Source: DATGKK01 sp035294725 (lineage in GTDB: Bacteria; Actinomycetota; Acidimicrobiia; Acidimicrobiales; Bog-793). From it: a stretch of 22,400 bases of DNA. Location of the stretch: positions 1 through 22,400 of the forward strand of contig DATGKK010000011.1 in assembly GCA_035294725.1 (NCBI GenBank). The letters are read 5' to 3'. The stretch's first letter is position 1. Each line of letters opens with the position of its first letter. Shown here piece by piece: positions 1-6,903 of the stretch. The translations under genes were made by a program, and so were the position numbers. The notes under the pieces are model-generated. The model worked only from the letters and a program-made list of their open reading frames with translations. It did not search any database and was not told where the DNA came from.

Positions 1-656
1 CGGCTGACGGCGGCCGCGCCGGTGACGACGAGGTCGATCGGGCCTGAAGTGAGCAGCTGAGCGAAGTCGAGCCCGCGACCGGCGCGCTCCATCCCGTCGA
101 GCGTGGCGGCGAGGACGGCGCCGCCCGGCGGCAGCTCCGCCGGGTCGAGCAGGCGGGCTCCGCGCAACATGCCGTAGGTGAACACGACGAGCCGCTTGCC
201 GTCCTCGAGGGCCTGCTCGCGCAGGCGCTCGAGGCTGTTGTCCGGAGTGACGACGAGGGTCCGCGCCCTGCGGTACTCGTCGAGCGAGCGCACGGAGGCG
301 GCGCACCGCTCGCTGCCGGCGAAGTCGGGGACGAAGCTCGAGAAGTCGTAGCCGAAACGGGAGTCGGGAAGGGCGACCTCGGCCAGCCGTTCCCACACGA
401 CGCGCCGGAGCCGCGCCGCAGGGTTGACGAAGGTGCCCCGGCCGATCTCGCGCCGCACGAGGCCCCCGGCCTCGAGCTCCGCGAGGGCCCGGCGGAGGGT
501 GCCGCGGCTCACTCCGAGCTGCTCGGCCAGCTCCCATTCCGCAGGCAGCATCGTCTCTTCGCCGAGCGGTCGGGCGAGGGCGATGGCCTCGATCTGCTCG
601 ACGACTTCGCTGTAGAGCGTGCGCCCGGTGGACGCCGCGGCCAGCCGACCTGACAC
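1..656 (-). CDS. GntR-type HTH fused to 5-formyltetrahydrofolate cyclo-ligase-like domain (C-terminus cut by window edge)
   Basis: An open frame of 218 codons runs off the left edge. Residues about 13-75 form a GntR-type winged helix: LYSEVVEQIEA, then the recognition region LAEQLGVSRGTLRRAL and the wing GLVRREIGRGTFV. After a short linker, residues about 103-218 resemble the 5-formyltetrahydrofolate cyclo-ligase / MTHFS-like family: the segment VPDFAGSERCA, VVTPDNSLERLREQALEDGK, LLDP, and the late IDLVVTGAAAVS strand match the family's usual order (in relatives: IPDF-G-E, VNPDSPQ-VR--L--GK, LLDP, IDLVV-GSVAV). The usual N of VNPD is replaced by T. The GTG start is chosen because it lies 6 nt after a TATA-like -10 box. 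I infer a regulator that may sense a folate or related ligand, but the domain could also be non-catalytic or have another ligand. The HTH assignment is firm; the second domain is a good but not certain call. Confidence 0.8.
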   Translation of the reverse strand, partial: MSGRLAAASTGRTLYSEVVEQIEAIALARPLGEETMLPAEWELAEQLGVSRGTLRRALAELEAGGLVRREIGRGTFVNPAARLRRVVWERLAEVALPDSRFGYDFSSFVPDFAGSERCAASVRSLDEYRRARTLVVTPDNSLERLREQALEDGKRLVVFTYGMLRGARLLDPAELPPGGAVLAATLDGMERAGRGLDFAQLLTSGPIDLVVTGAAAVS

Positions 657-691
657 ACGAGAGGTATAGACCTTTATACCGAACCGGTCAA
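657..691 (-). promoter_or_regulatory. Promoter with overlapping inverted repeat for the GntR-fusion gene
   Basis: On the minus strand TTGACC (686-691) and TATACC (663-668) are separated by exactly 17 bp, a good -35/-10 pair. TATACC ends 6 nt before the GTG at 656, so the transcript would be leaderless. The -10 is one arm of a perfect inverted repeat GGTATA-N6-TATACC (663-680). A second imperfect dyad AGGTATAGACCT (662-673) resembles the GGTCTA-type sites of HutC/DasR-like GntR proteins. Autorepression is the natural inference. Confidence 0.55.
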
Positions 692-864
692 GGGGTCTCG
701 GGCTGGCTGGAGGACGCCGCCCGCACCAAGGGAGTGGGGCCGCCGTTCGGCACGTTCGCCTTCTTGGAGACGACGTATCCCGCCATGCCAGGACCGACGA
801 GGGACGCGCCCGCGACGAGCGGCGTCGTTGACGGCGGTGCCCGCTGGGGAGCGCCCTCGCCTCG

Positions 865-947
865 CTGCCCAGGCAGGTCTCGCACGTAGCGTGGTCTCCT
901 GCCAGGAGTTGGCGGCACCAGCGCCGCCAACTACCACGGCTGTAGTT
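865..947. repeat. Cluster of four inverted repeats upstream of the flavin-reductase gene
   Basis: The dyads read directly from the sequence are CTGCC-CA-GGCAG (865-876), CTCCTG-C-CAGGAG (896-908), AGTTGGCGGC-N6-GCCGCCAACT (907-932, perfect 10-bp arms) and AACTAC-N7-GTAGTT (929-947). The last three overlap, so a transcript through here could switch between hairpins, or the sites could bind dimeric regulators. Function is inferred only. Confidence 0.5.
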
Positions 948-961
948 GCCGCCGGCGCCAC

Positions 962-967
962 TAGACC
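962..967 (+). promoter_or_regulatory. Possible leaderless -10 (TAGACC) for the flavin-reductase gene
   Basis: TAGACC lies 7 nt before the ATG at 975. It lacks the final T of the TANNNT consensus seen at other starts here, and there is no Shine-Dalgarno sequence upstream. It is the same variant class as the TATACC box of the divergent gene. Confidence 0.3.
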
Positions 968-974
968 CGCGCAC

Positions 975-1508
975 ATGACCGCCGACCGGCCGCCGAAGGT
1001 GAACGTGCGCACCGAGGACCCGTTCTCGACTCCTCCGGGTGAGCGCCGGGTCGACCGGCGGCTCCGCGGCCGGCTCGTGGCCCCGGTCACGGTGTGGACG
1101 GCGGGCACGCCCGAGCGCTTGGCGGGGCTCACCGTCTCCTCCGTGCTGGTCGCCGAGGGTGAGCCACCGCACCTGCTTGGCCTTCTCGACCCACTCTCGG
1201 AGCTCGTCGAGCTCGCGACGGCGACGAGCACCTTCACGGTGCACGTCCTCGCCGAGGCCGATCGCCGGCTTGCCGCCGCCTTCGCGGCCGAGTACCCGGG
1301 CGATCCCTTCGACGGCCTCGAGGTGGCCGAGACCCGACACGGCCCGAAGCTCCTCATCGGGAGGACGGTCGCTGCCTGCCGGCTCGCCGAGACGGCGCCC
1401 GTCGGCTACTCCCTCCTCGTCACCGGCGTGATCGAGGAGGTGGAGATCGCCCGGGAGGGGGCACCCCTCGCCCGCTACCGCGGCGGCTACCGGACCCTCG
1501 CCGGCTGA
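975..1508 (+). CDS. Flavin reductase-like / FMN-binding split-barrel domain protein
   Basis: The 177-aa product matches the flavin_reduct (FMN-binding split beta-barrel) family in layout. An N-terminal segment APVTVWTAG is followed by the nucleotide-binding strand LAGLTVSSVLVAEGEPPHLLG, LDPLSELVELATATSTFTVHVL and the closing LIGRTVAACRLAETAPVGYSLLVTGVIEEVE. Such proteins bind FMN and either reduce free flavin with NAD(P)H for partner monooxygenases or act alone as flavin-dependent reductases; no monooxygenase partner is visible here. The ATG at 975 is preferred over an in-frame start at 828, because the region between lacks recognisable domain sequence and overlaps the dyad cluster. It converges with the FAD oxidase gene 34 bp away. 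The family is fairly secure, the substrate unknown. Confidence 0.8.
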   Translation: MTADRPPKVNVRTEDPFSTPPGERRVDRRLRGRLVAPVTVWTAGTPERLAGLTVSSVLVAEGEPPHLLGLLDPLSELVELATATSTFTVHVLAEADRRLAAAFAAEYPGDPFDGLEVAETRHGPKLLIGRTVAACRLAETAPVGYSLLVTGVIEEVEIAREGAPLARYRGGYRTLAG

Positions 1509-1542
1509 TCACTGCGGGCGTTCTGCGGGGCGCGACGGCCCC

Positions 1543-2901
1543 TCAGAACATCACGCCCGGGTTGAGGATCCCGTCGGGGTCGAGCGCCTCCTTGATGCGG
1601 CGGGAGAGCTCCATCACGTCGTCGCCGAGGTACGCGGCAAGCCACGGTCGCTTGTAGCGGCCGGTGCCGTGCTCGCCGGTGATCGTCCCTCCGAGCGAGA
1701 TGGCGAGGTCCATGATCGCTCCGAACGCGGCCCTGGCACGAGCGGTACCGGCAGGGTCGCTCCCGTCGTAGACGATCGTCGGGTGGGTGTTCCCGTCACC
1801 GACGTGGGCGTAGAGCGCGACCGTGACGTCGTAGCGGGCGGCGATCTCGCCGATCCCGGCGACGAGCTCGGGGAGCTTCGGGATCGGGACGCCGACGTCC
1901 TCGATGAGCAGGTCGCCCATCCGGTCGAGAGCCGGGATGACCGCCCGCCTCGCGGCGAGGAAGGCCTCGCCCTCGTCGGCGTCGTCGGTGGCGTAGACCT
2001 CTGTCGCGCCCGCCTCCTCGAAGGTCGCCACGACCTTGGCGGCTTCCGCTGCCGAGACGTCCGAGCGGGCGACGAGCAATGCCTCGGCGGAGCGGTCGAG
2101 GTCCATCGCAAGGGCGTCCTCGACCGCGTTGATCGAGACGCGGTCCATGAGCTCGAGCGTCGCCGGGCGCACCGTCGAGAGCAGGGCGAGCACGGCGGCA
2201 ACCGCGCGATCGAGGGAGGCGAAGGCCGCCACGACCGTCGAGGCGGGCGGCGGCGCCGGGAGCAGGCGCAGGGTCACGTCGGCGACGACGCCGAGGGTGC
2301 CCTCGCTCCCGACGAAGAGCTTCGTGAGCGAGAGCCCCGCCGAGTCCTTGAGGCGGGGCCCTCCGAGCGTGACGAGGGTGCCGTCGGCGAGGACGACCCT
2401 CATCCCGAGCACGTAGTCCGAGGTGACGCCGTACTTGACGCAGCACATGCCGCCCGCGTTCGTGGCGACGTTGCCGCCGATGGAGCACATCTCGAACGAG
2501 GAGGGGTCGGGCGGGTACCACAGGCCGTGAGCGGCCGCGGCCGCCTTCACCTCGGCGTTCAGCGCGCCGGCCTCCGCCGTTGCCACCCGCATGGCCGGAT
2601 CGACGGCAACGGACCGCATGCGCTCGGTGCAAAGGAGGATGCCTCCCTCCACCGCCGTCGCCCCACCGGAGAGGCCGGAGCCGGCGCCACGGGGGACGAC
2701 CGGCACGTGGTGCGAGGAGGCCCATCGCAGCACCTCTTGGATCTCCGCCGCGCAGGCCGGGCGCACGAGGCCTAGCGGTCTCCCGACCTCGGGGTAGCGC
2801 GACCAGTCCTGGAGGTAGGTGGCGATGACGTCGGGGTCGGTGGCGACGGTTCCCTCGGGCAGGGACCGGCTGAGCTCCTCGATCGCCGCGCGGCCGTCCA
2901 C
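1543..2901 (-). CDS. FAD-linked oxidase, GlcD / D-lactate dehydrogenase family
   Basis: The 452-aa protein has the FAD-binding type 4 (PCMH/VAO) fold in its N-terminal half, with PRGAGSGLSGG (70-80), CSIGGNVATNAGG (139-151) and KYGVTSDYVLGMRVVLADG (156-174). The C-terminal substrate domain carries the HVGDGNTHP and GEHGTGRYKR motifs typical of 2-hydroxyacid oxidising enzymes, and the end LDPDGILNPG is diagnostic. Members oxidise glycolate, D-lactate or other 2-hydroxyacids and pass electrons to a quinone or partner subunits. No GlcE or GlcF (Fe-S) partner is adjacent, so it may be a single-subunit enzyme; glycolate versus D-lactate cannot be settled from sequence. The GTG start at 2901 begins directly before the first conserved residues and lies 6 nt after a TAGGGT -10 box. 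Length is normal. Confidence 0.9.
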   Translation of the reverse strand: MDGRAAIEELSRSLPEGTVATDPDVIATYLQDWSRYPEVGRPLGLVRPACAAEIQEVLRWASSHHVPVVPRGAGSGLSGGATAVEGGILLCTERMRSVAVDPAMRVATAEAGALNAEVKAAAAAHGLWYPPDPSSFEMCSIGGNVATNAGGMCCVKYGVTSDYVLGMRVVLADGTLVTLGGPRLKDSAGLSLTKLFVGSEGTLGVVADVTLRLLPAPPPASTVVAAFASLDRAVAAVLALLSTVRPATLELMDRVSINAVEDALAMDLDRSAEALLVARSDVSAAEAAKVVATFEEAGATEVYATDDADEGEAFLAARRAVIPALDRMGDLLIEDVGVPIPKLPELVAGIGEIAARYDVTVALYAHVGDGNTHPTIVYDGSDPAGTARARAAFGAIMDLAISLGGTITGEHGTGRYKRPWLAAYLGDDVMELSRRIKEALDPDGILNPGVMF

Positions 2902-3248
2902 CGCGCCACCCTATTCAGTCCTGGGGCTGGACAGGACGGGGCGCCGAACCGACCGTGGCGGGACCGGTTGGGCGCACCGACGACCACTGCGGCGGTGCGG
3001 GCTGCCGGCCTCTTGCTCGCCGGTCCTGGCCGGAGAGGCTGTGGCGAGCACGGTCCTCGCGCGGACGCCCAAGTGGTGTGGAGCCGGCCCCACCCCGCCG
3101 TTGCTCGGCGGCCCGGCGACGACGCGTCCTCCGGGGTGCTCTGGCGCCAGCTCGTCCGGGTCGCCGGCTTGCCACGCTCGCGCAGGGGACCCCGGCCGGC
3201 GAGGTTGCGTGAGCCGGCACGGCGTGGTCAGGTTGTCGTGGTGGAGCC
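2902..3248. other. Divergent intergenic region, 347 bp
   Basis: Apart from the oxidase promoter and dyad at the left end I see nothing definite. The stretch has almost no TA dinucleotides, so the rightward ClC gene shows no recognisable -10 box. All open frames here are broken or lack family resemblance. Confidence 0.5.
2908..2937 (-). promoter_or_regulatory. Leaderless -10 and upstream inverted repeat of the FAD oxidase gene
   Basis: TAGGGT (2908-2913, read on the minus strand) sits 6 nt before the GTG start. Just upstream is a perfect inverted repeat GTCCTG-N8-CAGGAC (2918-2937) occupying the -15 to -36 zone where an operator would overlap the promoter. No convincing -35 hexamer is visible. 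The regulator is unknown; GntR-family LldR-like control would be plausible for such an enzyme but is not shown. Confidence 0.45.
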
Positions 3249-4628
3249 GTGAGACGGGAGCGCCAGACCGAACGGGTGCGGGTTCCGCCGCCGCTCATCT
3301 CACGGCGGCTGCCGTCGGGGCGCGGCGCGACCGAGCAGCCGAACGTGACGGGCGACGGCGCGACGCCCTTGACGCTGCGGTTCTGGACCATGGTCGTGCT
3401 GACGGGCGTGGCGACGGGCCTGTTCGGCGACCTGCTCATGTTCGTGCTGTTCCACATGCAGTTCCTCGCGTTCGACTACTCGCACGGGTCGTTCCAGCAC
3501 GCCGTCGAGGCGGTGTCACCGGGTCGCCGGGTCGTCTCGCTCGTGATCGCCGGGGTCGTCGGCGGCGTCGCCTGGTACGTGCTAAGGCGCTACACGCCGA
3601 ACGAGTCGTCGGACCTCGACGACGAGATCTGGAACGGTGAGGGCAAGCTGTCATTCCGGAGGAGCATCGGCACCTCCCTCATCTCCGAGACGGTGATCGG
3701 CATGGGGGCCTCGATCGGTCGCGAGTCGGCGCCGAAGCTCATGGGCGGTGTCTCGGGGTCGGTGCTCGGCAGCTGGGCGAAGCTCACGCCCGAGCAACGG
3801 CGGCTTCTTGTCGCCTGCGGCGGGGGAGCCGGGCTCGCCTGCGTCTACAACGTCCCGGTCGGTGGCGCCATCCTCGCGGCAGAGGTGCTCTGGGGCTCGA
3901 TCACCCTCCCGGCCGTGCTCCCCGCCCTCGCGTGCTCGTTCATCGCGACGGCGACGGCGTGGATCTACCTCCCCAACCACGCCACCTACGTGGCCATCCC
4001 GAGCTACCCGTTCCGCTTCACCCTGCTCGTCTGCTCGCTGCTCGCGGGACCGGTCATCGGCCTGCTCGCGACGGGGTGGGTGAGGCTCATAGGGTTCGTC
4101 TCGCACCACCGACCCCGGGGCCGCCTCGCGCTCGCGGGTCCGCTCGTGGCCTTTGTGACCCTCGGGATCGTCGGGATCTGGTACCCCGAGCTGTTCGGCA
4201 ACGGAAAGGACATGGCCCACACGGCCTTCCTCGGCGGGTGGGGGCTCGGCATGCTCGGCGCCTTGTTCGTCCTGAAGCCGATCGTGACCTCGCTCTGTGT
4301 CGGGAGCGGCGCGCAAGGAGGGCTGTTCACCCCCACGCTCAGCACCGGAGCGCTGTTCGGCGGCTTCATCGGGCTCGCGTGGTCGCAGGCCTGGCCCGGG
4401 GAGCCGTCCGGCGCCTTCGCCATCGTGGGCGCCGCCGCCATGATCGGCGCCTCGATGCAGGCGCCCTTCTCCGGCGTCGTGCTCGTGCTCGAGCTCACCC
4501 ATACCGGCTTTGCCTTCGCCGTGCCGATGCTCGCCGCCACGGTCGGAGCCACCCTTGTCACCCGCCACCTCGACGGGTACTCGATCTACTCGGCCCGGCT
4601 CGGCCCCAACGACGCGGACTCGGCCTGA
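3249..4628 (+). CDS. ClC-family chloride channel / proton-chloride antiporter
   Basis: This 459-aa polytopic membrane protein has about ten hydrophobic segments. ClC signatures in order are: GMGASIGRESAPKLMGG, aligning with the GREGP region and keeping the gating glutamate (E159); GAGLACVYNVPVGGAILAAEV; GSGAQGGLFTPTLSTGALFGG, aligning with the GxFxP filter; and SMQAPFSGVVLVLELT. A near-terminal tyrosine in GYSIYSARL fits the position of the central pore tyrosine. The canonical GSGIP chloride-binding motif expected about 40 residues before E159 is not present; that region reads ESSDLDDEI. Thus it is a divergent ClC, anion selectivity uncertain. The GTG start is poorly supported: there is no good ribosome site, and in-frame GTG codons at 3279 and 3345 are alternatives. 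No CBS domains follow. Confidence 0.85.
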   Translation: MRRERQTERVRVPPPLISRRLPSGRGATEQPNVTGDGATPLTLRFWTMVVLTGVATGLFGDLLMFVLFHMQFLAFDYSHGSFQHAVEAVSPGRRVVSLVIAGVVGGVAWYVLRRYTPNESSDLDDEIWNGEGKLSFRRSIGTSLISETVIGMGASIGRESAPKLMGGVSGSVLGSWAKLTPEQRRLLVACGGGAGLACVYNVPVGGAILAAEVLWGSITLPAVLPALACSFIATATAWIYLPNHATYVAIPSYPFRFTLLVCSLLAGPVIGLLATGWVRLIGFVSHHRPRGRLALAGPLVAFVTLGIVGIWYPELFGNGKDMAHTAFLGGWGLGMLGALFVLKPIVTSLCVGSGAQGGLFTPTLSTGALFGGFIGLAWSQAWPGEPSGAFAIVGAAAMIGASMQAPFSGVVLVLELTHTGFAFAVPMLAATVGATLVTRHLDGYSIYSARLGPNDADSA

Positions 4629-4640
4629 GTGTGGCCCGTC

Positions 4641-4660
4641 CCCCGGCCGGGGAAGCCGGG
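4641..4660 (+). terminator. GC-rich hairpin after the ClC gene
   Basis: Thirteen bases past the stop lies CCCCGGCCGGGG (4641-4652, perfect palindrome), alternatively CCCGGC-N7-GCCGGG (4642-4660). There is no T tract, as is common for candidate terminators in high-GC bacteria, so termination is only suggested. Confidence 0.3.
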
Positions 4661-5544
4661 TCAGCGGCTCCTCGAGCGGACGGTGCGTGGAGGGAGCAGC
4701 ATCCGTACGGAGGGCGCACCCGGTGGAGGCGAGGTAGGCGGCGGAGTCCGCTACCAGCTCGAGGCGCACGAGGACCGACCTCTGGCGCTCGTCGAGCGGC
4801 ATGCCGGCCGCTTCACGGTATCGAGGACGCGACCGGCGAGGTTGGAGACGGCGAGGTGCCTCGTGCCGCGTGCCCCAGCCGGCGGGCGGATCCCCCTTGC
4901 GCGACGGCGGTGAGGCGGCGTTCCCGAGCAGGCTCATCCACTCGACGCCTGCGGAGCTGCCGCCGGCGCACCAACGCTCGACGAGGCGCGCCAAGAGAAG
5001 CTCCACGCCTCGTGCACCACCTCCCACCCGCCTGCTCCGATCGTTTTGCCGCCCGGACGGATCGAGCGCGAGCTGGCGACGTCCTCGTCGAGCGGCCCCT
5101 GCCGTGTGCCAGGAACGAGGTGGTCGTCCGTCTCAGGAGCTTCCTTTGAGATCACATCTGCACTTCACCTCGGCGCATGGTGCCGTCGACCCACCTCGAG
5201 GCACGCTCCAGAACGGCGGAGGCGGCTATGGCCCCTGTCACGACTGTCAAAAAAAGGGGCACCCTCTCCGCGACACTGCCACCACCTGTTCGAGCGGATA
5301 AGGCCGTCGAGGTGACGGTGACCGGCGACACGTTGACGCCAACCGGGGGCAGCGCAGCGAGAGGGGAGGAGGGACACGGAAGCAACCTCCGCGGCCGCTC
5401 GGTCGTTCTTGAGGTACGGGTGTCGCCGCTCGACCGGCAACCTCGAGCAGACTTTCAGGGACAACTGGGGTGTACCGAGCGGGCGCGCCGCGGCGTTCCT
5501 GAAGGAGTGAGCCGGCTCACCAACAACTTCGGCGCCCGCGCCAC

Positions 5545-5608
5545 CACGTTGCACCAGAGCTGAGTCAACTCCTCACCGTGCTGCTCACGTTCGTCGGCGT
5601 GCAACGTG
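5545..5608. repeat. Inverted repeat CACGTTGCAC / GTGCAACGTG with 44-nt spacer
   Basis: The two perfect 10-bp arms lie at 5545-5554 and 5599-5608. The spacing is too long for a classic operator half-site pair but fits the stem of an RNA or a looped regulatory site. There is no transposase nearby to make them element ends. Confidence 0.45.
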
Positions 5609-5965
5609 ACGACGTTCAGGAGCTCCTCGCTTCTCGCCGCCGTCGGTAGTGACCCTCCCCGCGATGCTCGTCATCTGACACCGTCTGTAGCCACCAGGTG
5701 CAATTCGTCTCCCAGTGGCAGCCCGCGGGCCACGTGCACGACACCGTCGGGGAGAGTGTCCGGCGCAGTTCCGGTCTGGGCAGAGCCAGCCGGTGATGCG
5801 ATCCGGGGTGCCGGCACGATTCCCGTCATCGAGCCCGAGAGGGCAGTCGAGCAGGGCGTCGACGCTGACCTGCTCGCTCGGGCACTTATGCCGTGCTGTG
5901 CCGACGCCAGTTTCAGGGAACCGGCACGATCGGATAGACCACCGGGTGGGAACGAGGAGGCAATG

Positions 5966-6337
5966 ATGACATCCGCGAAAGAAGTGCTCGAGGATCTCCG
6001 TGAGCCCGTGAGGTCGCTGCGGGGAATGATCCCCGAAGCCTGGTCGGGCTTCGTCCAGATGCACCAGGCTTCCATGCGCGATGGCGCGCTCTCGAGGCGC
6101 ATGAAGGAGCTTGTGGCGCTCGCGATCGGAGTGTCACAGCAGTGCGACGGCTGTATCGCCTCACACGCACGGGGAGCGGTGCGAGCCGGCGCCACGGCCG
6201 AGGAGGTGGCCGAGACCCTCGCCGTCACTCTCATGATGGGTGGAGGCCCCGCTTCGGTGTACGCGCCGCGGGCATGGGCGGCCTACGAGGAGTACGCCGC
6301 CTCGGTCGCTGCGCCGGACACGGTCGAACCATCCTGA
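5966..6337 (+). CDS. Carboxymuconolactone decarboxylase family protein, AhpD-like
   Basis: The 123-aa all-helical protein carries the AhpD-type redox motif: E48, then C60-x-x-C63-x-x-x-H67 in SQQCDGCIASHARGAVRAG. The following ATAEEVAETLAVTLMMGGGPASVYAPRAWAAYEE segment is typical of the family. AhpD-like members use the CxxC pair for thiol-dependent peroxidase or disulfide reductase activity; the cysteines and proton-relay residues seen here favour this over true carboxymuconolactone decarboxylation. GAGGAGG (5954-5960) precedes the start by 5 nt; an immediately upstream ATG at 5963 is the alternative. The frame stays open upstream to 5606, but that extension shows no domain. DUF302 follows 122 bp downstream on the same strand. 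Confidence 0.88.
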   Translation: MTSAKEVLEDLREPVRSLRGMIPEAWSGFVQMHQASMRDGALSRRMKELVALAIGVSQQCDGCIASHARGAVRAGATAEEVAETLAVTLMMGGGPASVYAPRAWAAYEEYAASVAAPDTVEPS

Positions 6338-6403
6338 CCGCTGCACCGTCAGCGCCGGGCTCCTGCCGGACTCACCGGTCAGCCGGGGTCGGCCCGCGAT
6401 GAG

Positions 6404-6417
6404 GGCTCTAGGCTCTA
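6404..6417 (+). promoter_or_regulatory. Tandem GGCTCTA repeat with a candidate -10 for the DUF302 gene
   Basis: GGCTCTA is repeated exactly twice in tandem. The junction gives TAGGCT (6409-6414), a fit to TANNNT, which would place transcription start near 6421 with a leader of about 40 nt containing the Shine-Dalgarno sequence. This suggests a separate promoter rather than read-through only. Confidence 0.3.
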
Positions 6418-6459
6418 GACGCACCGCTGCCTGATCATCCTCGCCCGAAGGGAGAACCT

Positions 6460-6840
6460 ATGAACGTCTCTTCGTTCGACAAGGTGGTGCACCGACCGCT
6501 TGCCGAAGTGGATCGGGAAGTGAGGGCCGTGCTGGCCGAAGCCGGCTTCGGCGTGCTGACCGAGATCGACGTGTCAGCGACTTTGCGTGAGAAGCTCGGT
6601 GTCGATCGGTTGCCGCTCAGGATTCTTGGCGCTTGCAACCCGTCCCTCGCCGACCAGGCGCTCCGCCTTGATCCGGCGTCGGCCTTGGTCTTGCCGTGCA
6701 ACGTGGTGCTCCGTGCCAGCGACGATGGAGCCACCCAGGTGTCGATCACCGATCCCCGAACACTCATGGATGCCCCGGCCTTCCGGGAGCTAGCCGCAGA
6801 TGCCGCCTCCCGCCTGCAGTCCGCCCTGGAGCGCCTTTGA
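6460..6840 (+). CDS. DUF302 domain protein
   Basis: The 126-aa product covers a whole DUF302 domain (TT1751-like alpha/beta fold): FDKVVHRPLAEVDREVRAVLAEAGFGVLTEIDV at the N-terminus, then LGACNPSLADQALRLDPASALVLPCNVVLR, a hallmark of the family, and a C-terminal helix. The biochemical role of DUF302 is not established; members are often found near redox or metal-related genes. AAGGGAG ends 5 nt before the ATG and decides the start. It lies downstream of the AhpD-like gene, which is compatible with a shared redox role but does not prove it. It has no signal peptide, so it is cytoplasmic. Confidence 0.88.
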   Translation: MNVSSFDKVVHRPLAEVDREVRAVLAEAGFGVLTEIDVSATLREKLGVDRLPLRILGACNPSLADQALRLDPASALVLPCNVVLRASDDGATQVSITDPRTLMDAPAFRELAADAASRLQSALERL

Positions 6841-6852
6841 GGTGACCATGAC

Positions 6853-6885
6853 CCGGGCCGCTTGTTGCGAGGAATGCGGCTCCGG
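6853..6885. terminator. Interrupted hairpin between convergent genes
   Basis: CCGG-g-CCGC (6853-6861) can pair with GCGG-ct-CCGG (6876-6885) across a 14-nt loop, between the convergent DUF302 gene and the unknown leftward gene. No T tract on either strand, so its role as a bidirectional terminator is tentative. Confidence 0.25.
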
Positions 6886-6903
6886 AAAGGGTAGGCGATC
6901 CGG

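Larger units (their letters stand above)
657..974. other. Divergent intergenic region, 318 bp
   Basis: This lies between two divergent genes. It holds the leftward promoter (657-691), a cluster of dyads (865-947) and a possible rightward -10. An 80-codon leftward frame (688-930) exists but starts with TTG inside the dyad cluster, has no visible ribosome binding site and resembles nothing I know, so I do not call it a gene. Confidence 0.6.
4629..5965. other. 1.34-kb stretch without a supported gene
   Basis: Several open frames cross this region on both strands (for example 4801-5301 and 5177-5563 rightward, 5152-5385 leftward). None has a start with ribosome site or -10 box, consistent GC-rich third positions, or a recognisable fold. 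The stretch around 5140-5960 is visibly less GC-biased than the flanking genes and includes a run of seven A after GTC near 5250. It contains a long-spaced inverted repeat (5545-5608) and a 10-bp direct repeat (5811, 5931). It may be decayed coding sequence, a regulatory region or an unrecognised RNA. Confidence 0.5.

Noticed and set aside
688..930. 80-codon leftward frame between the GntR-fusion and flavin-reductase genes
   Set aside because: It has a TTG start within the dyad cluster, no ribosome site or -10 box, and no known family. It cannot be excluded, but it is unsupported.
1669..2775. 368-codon frame antisense to the FAD oxidase
   Set aside because: The oxidase frame has full family motifs; this is its shadow.
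5152..5385. Leftward 77-codon frame with a short hydrophobic stretch
   Set aside because: Third positions are not GC-biased like real genes here, and there is no start signal and no family resemblance.
5177..5563. Rightward 128-codon frame in the gap
   Set aside because: The predicted protein has low-complexity composition, no domain and no ribosome site.
4629..5965. tmRNA, RNase P RNA, SRP RNA or known riboswitch in the gap
   Set aside because: I looked by eye for hallmark sequences (GAGGAAAGTCC-like, GGAAGCAGC-like, cobalamin-type boxes) and found none. An Infernal scan would be decisive.
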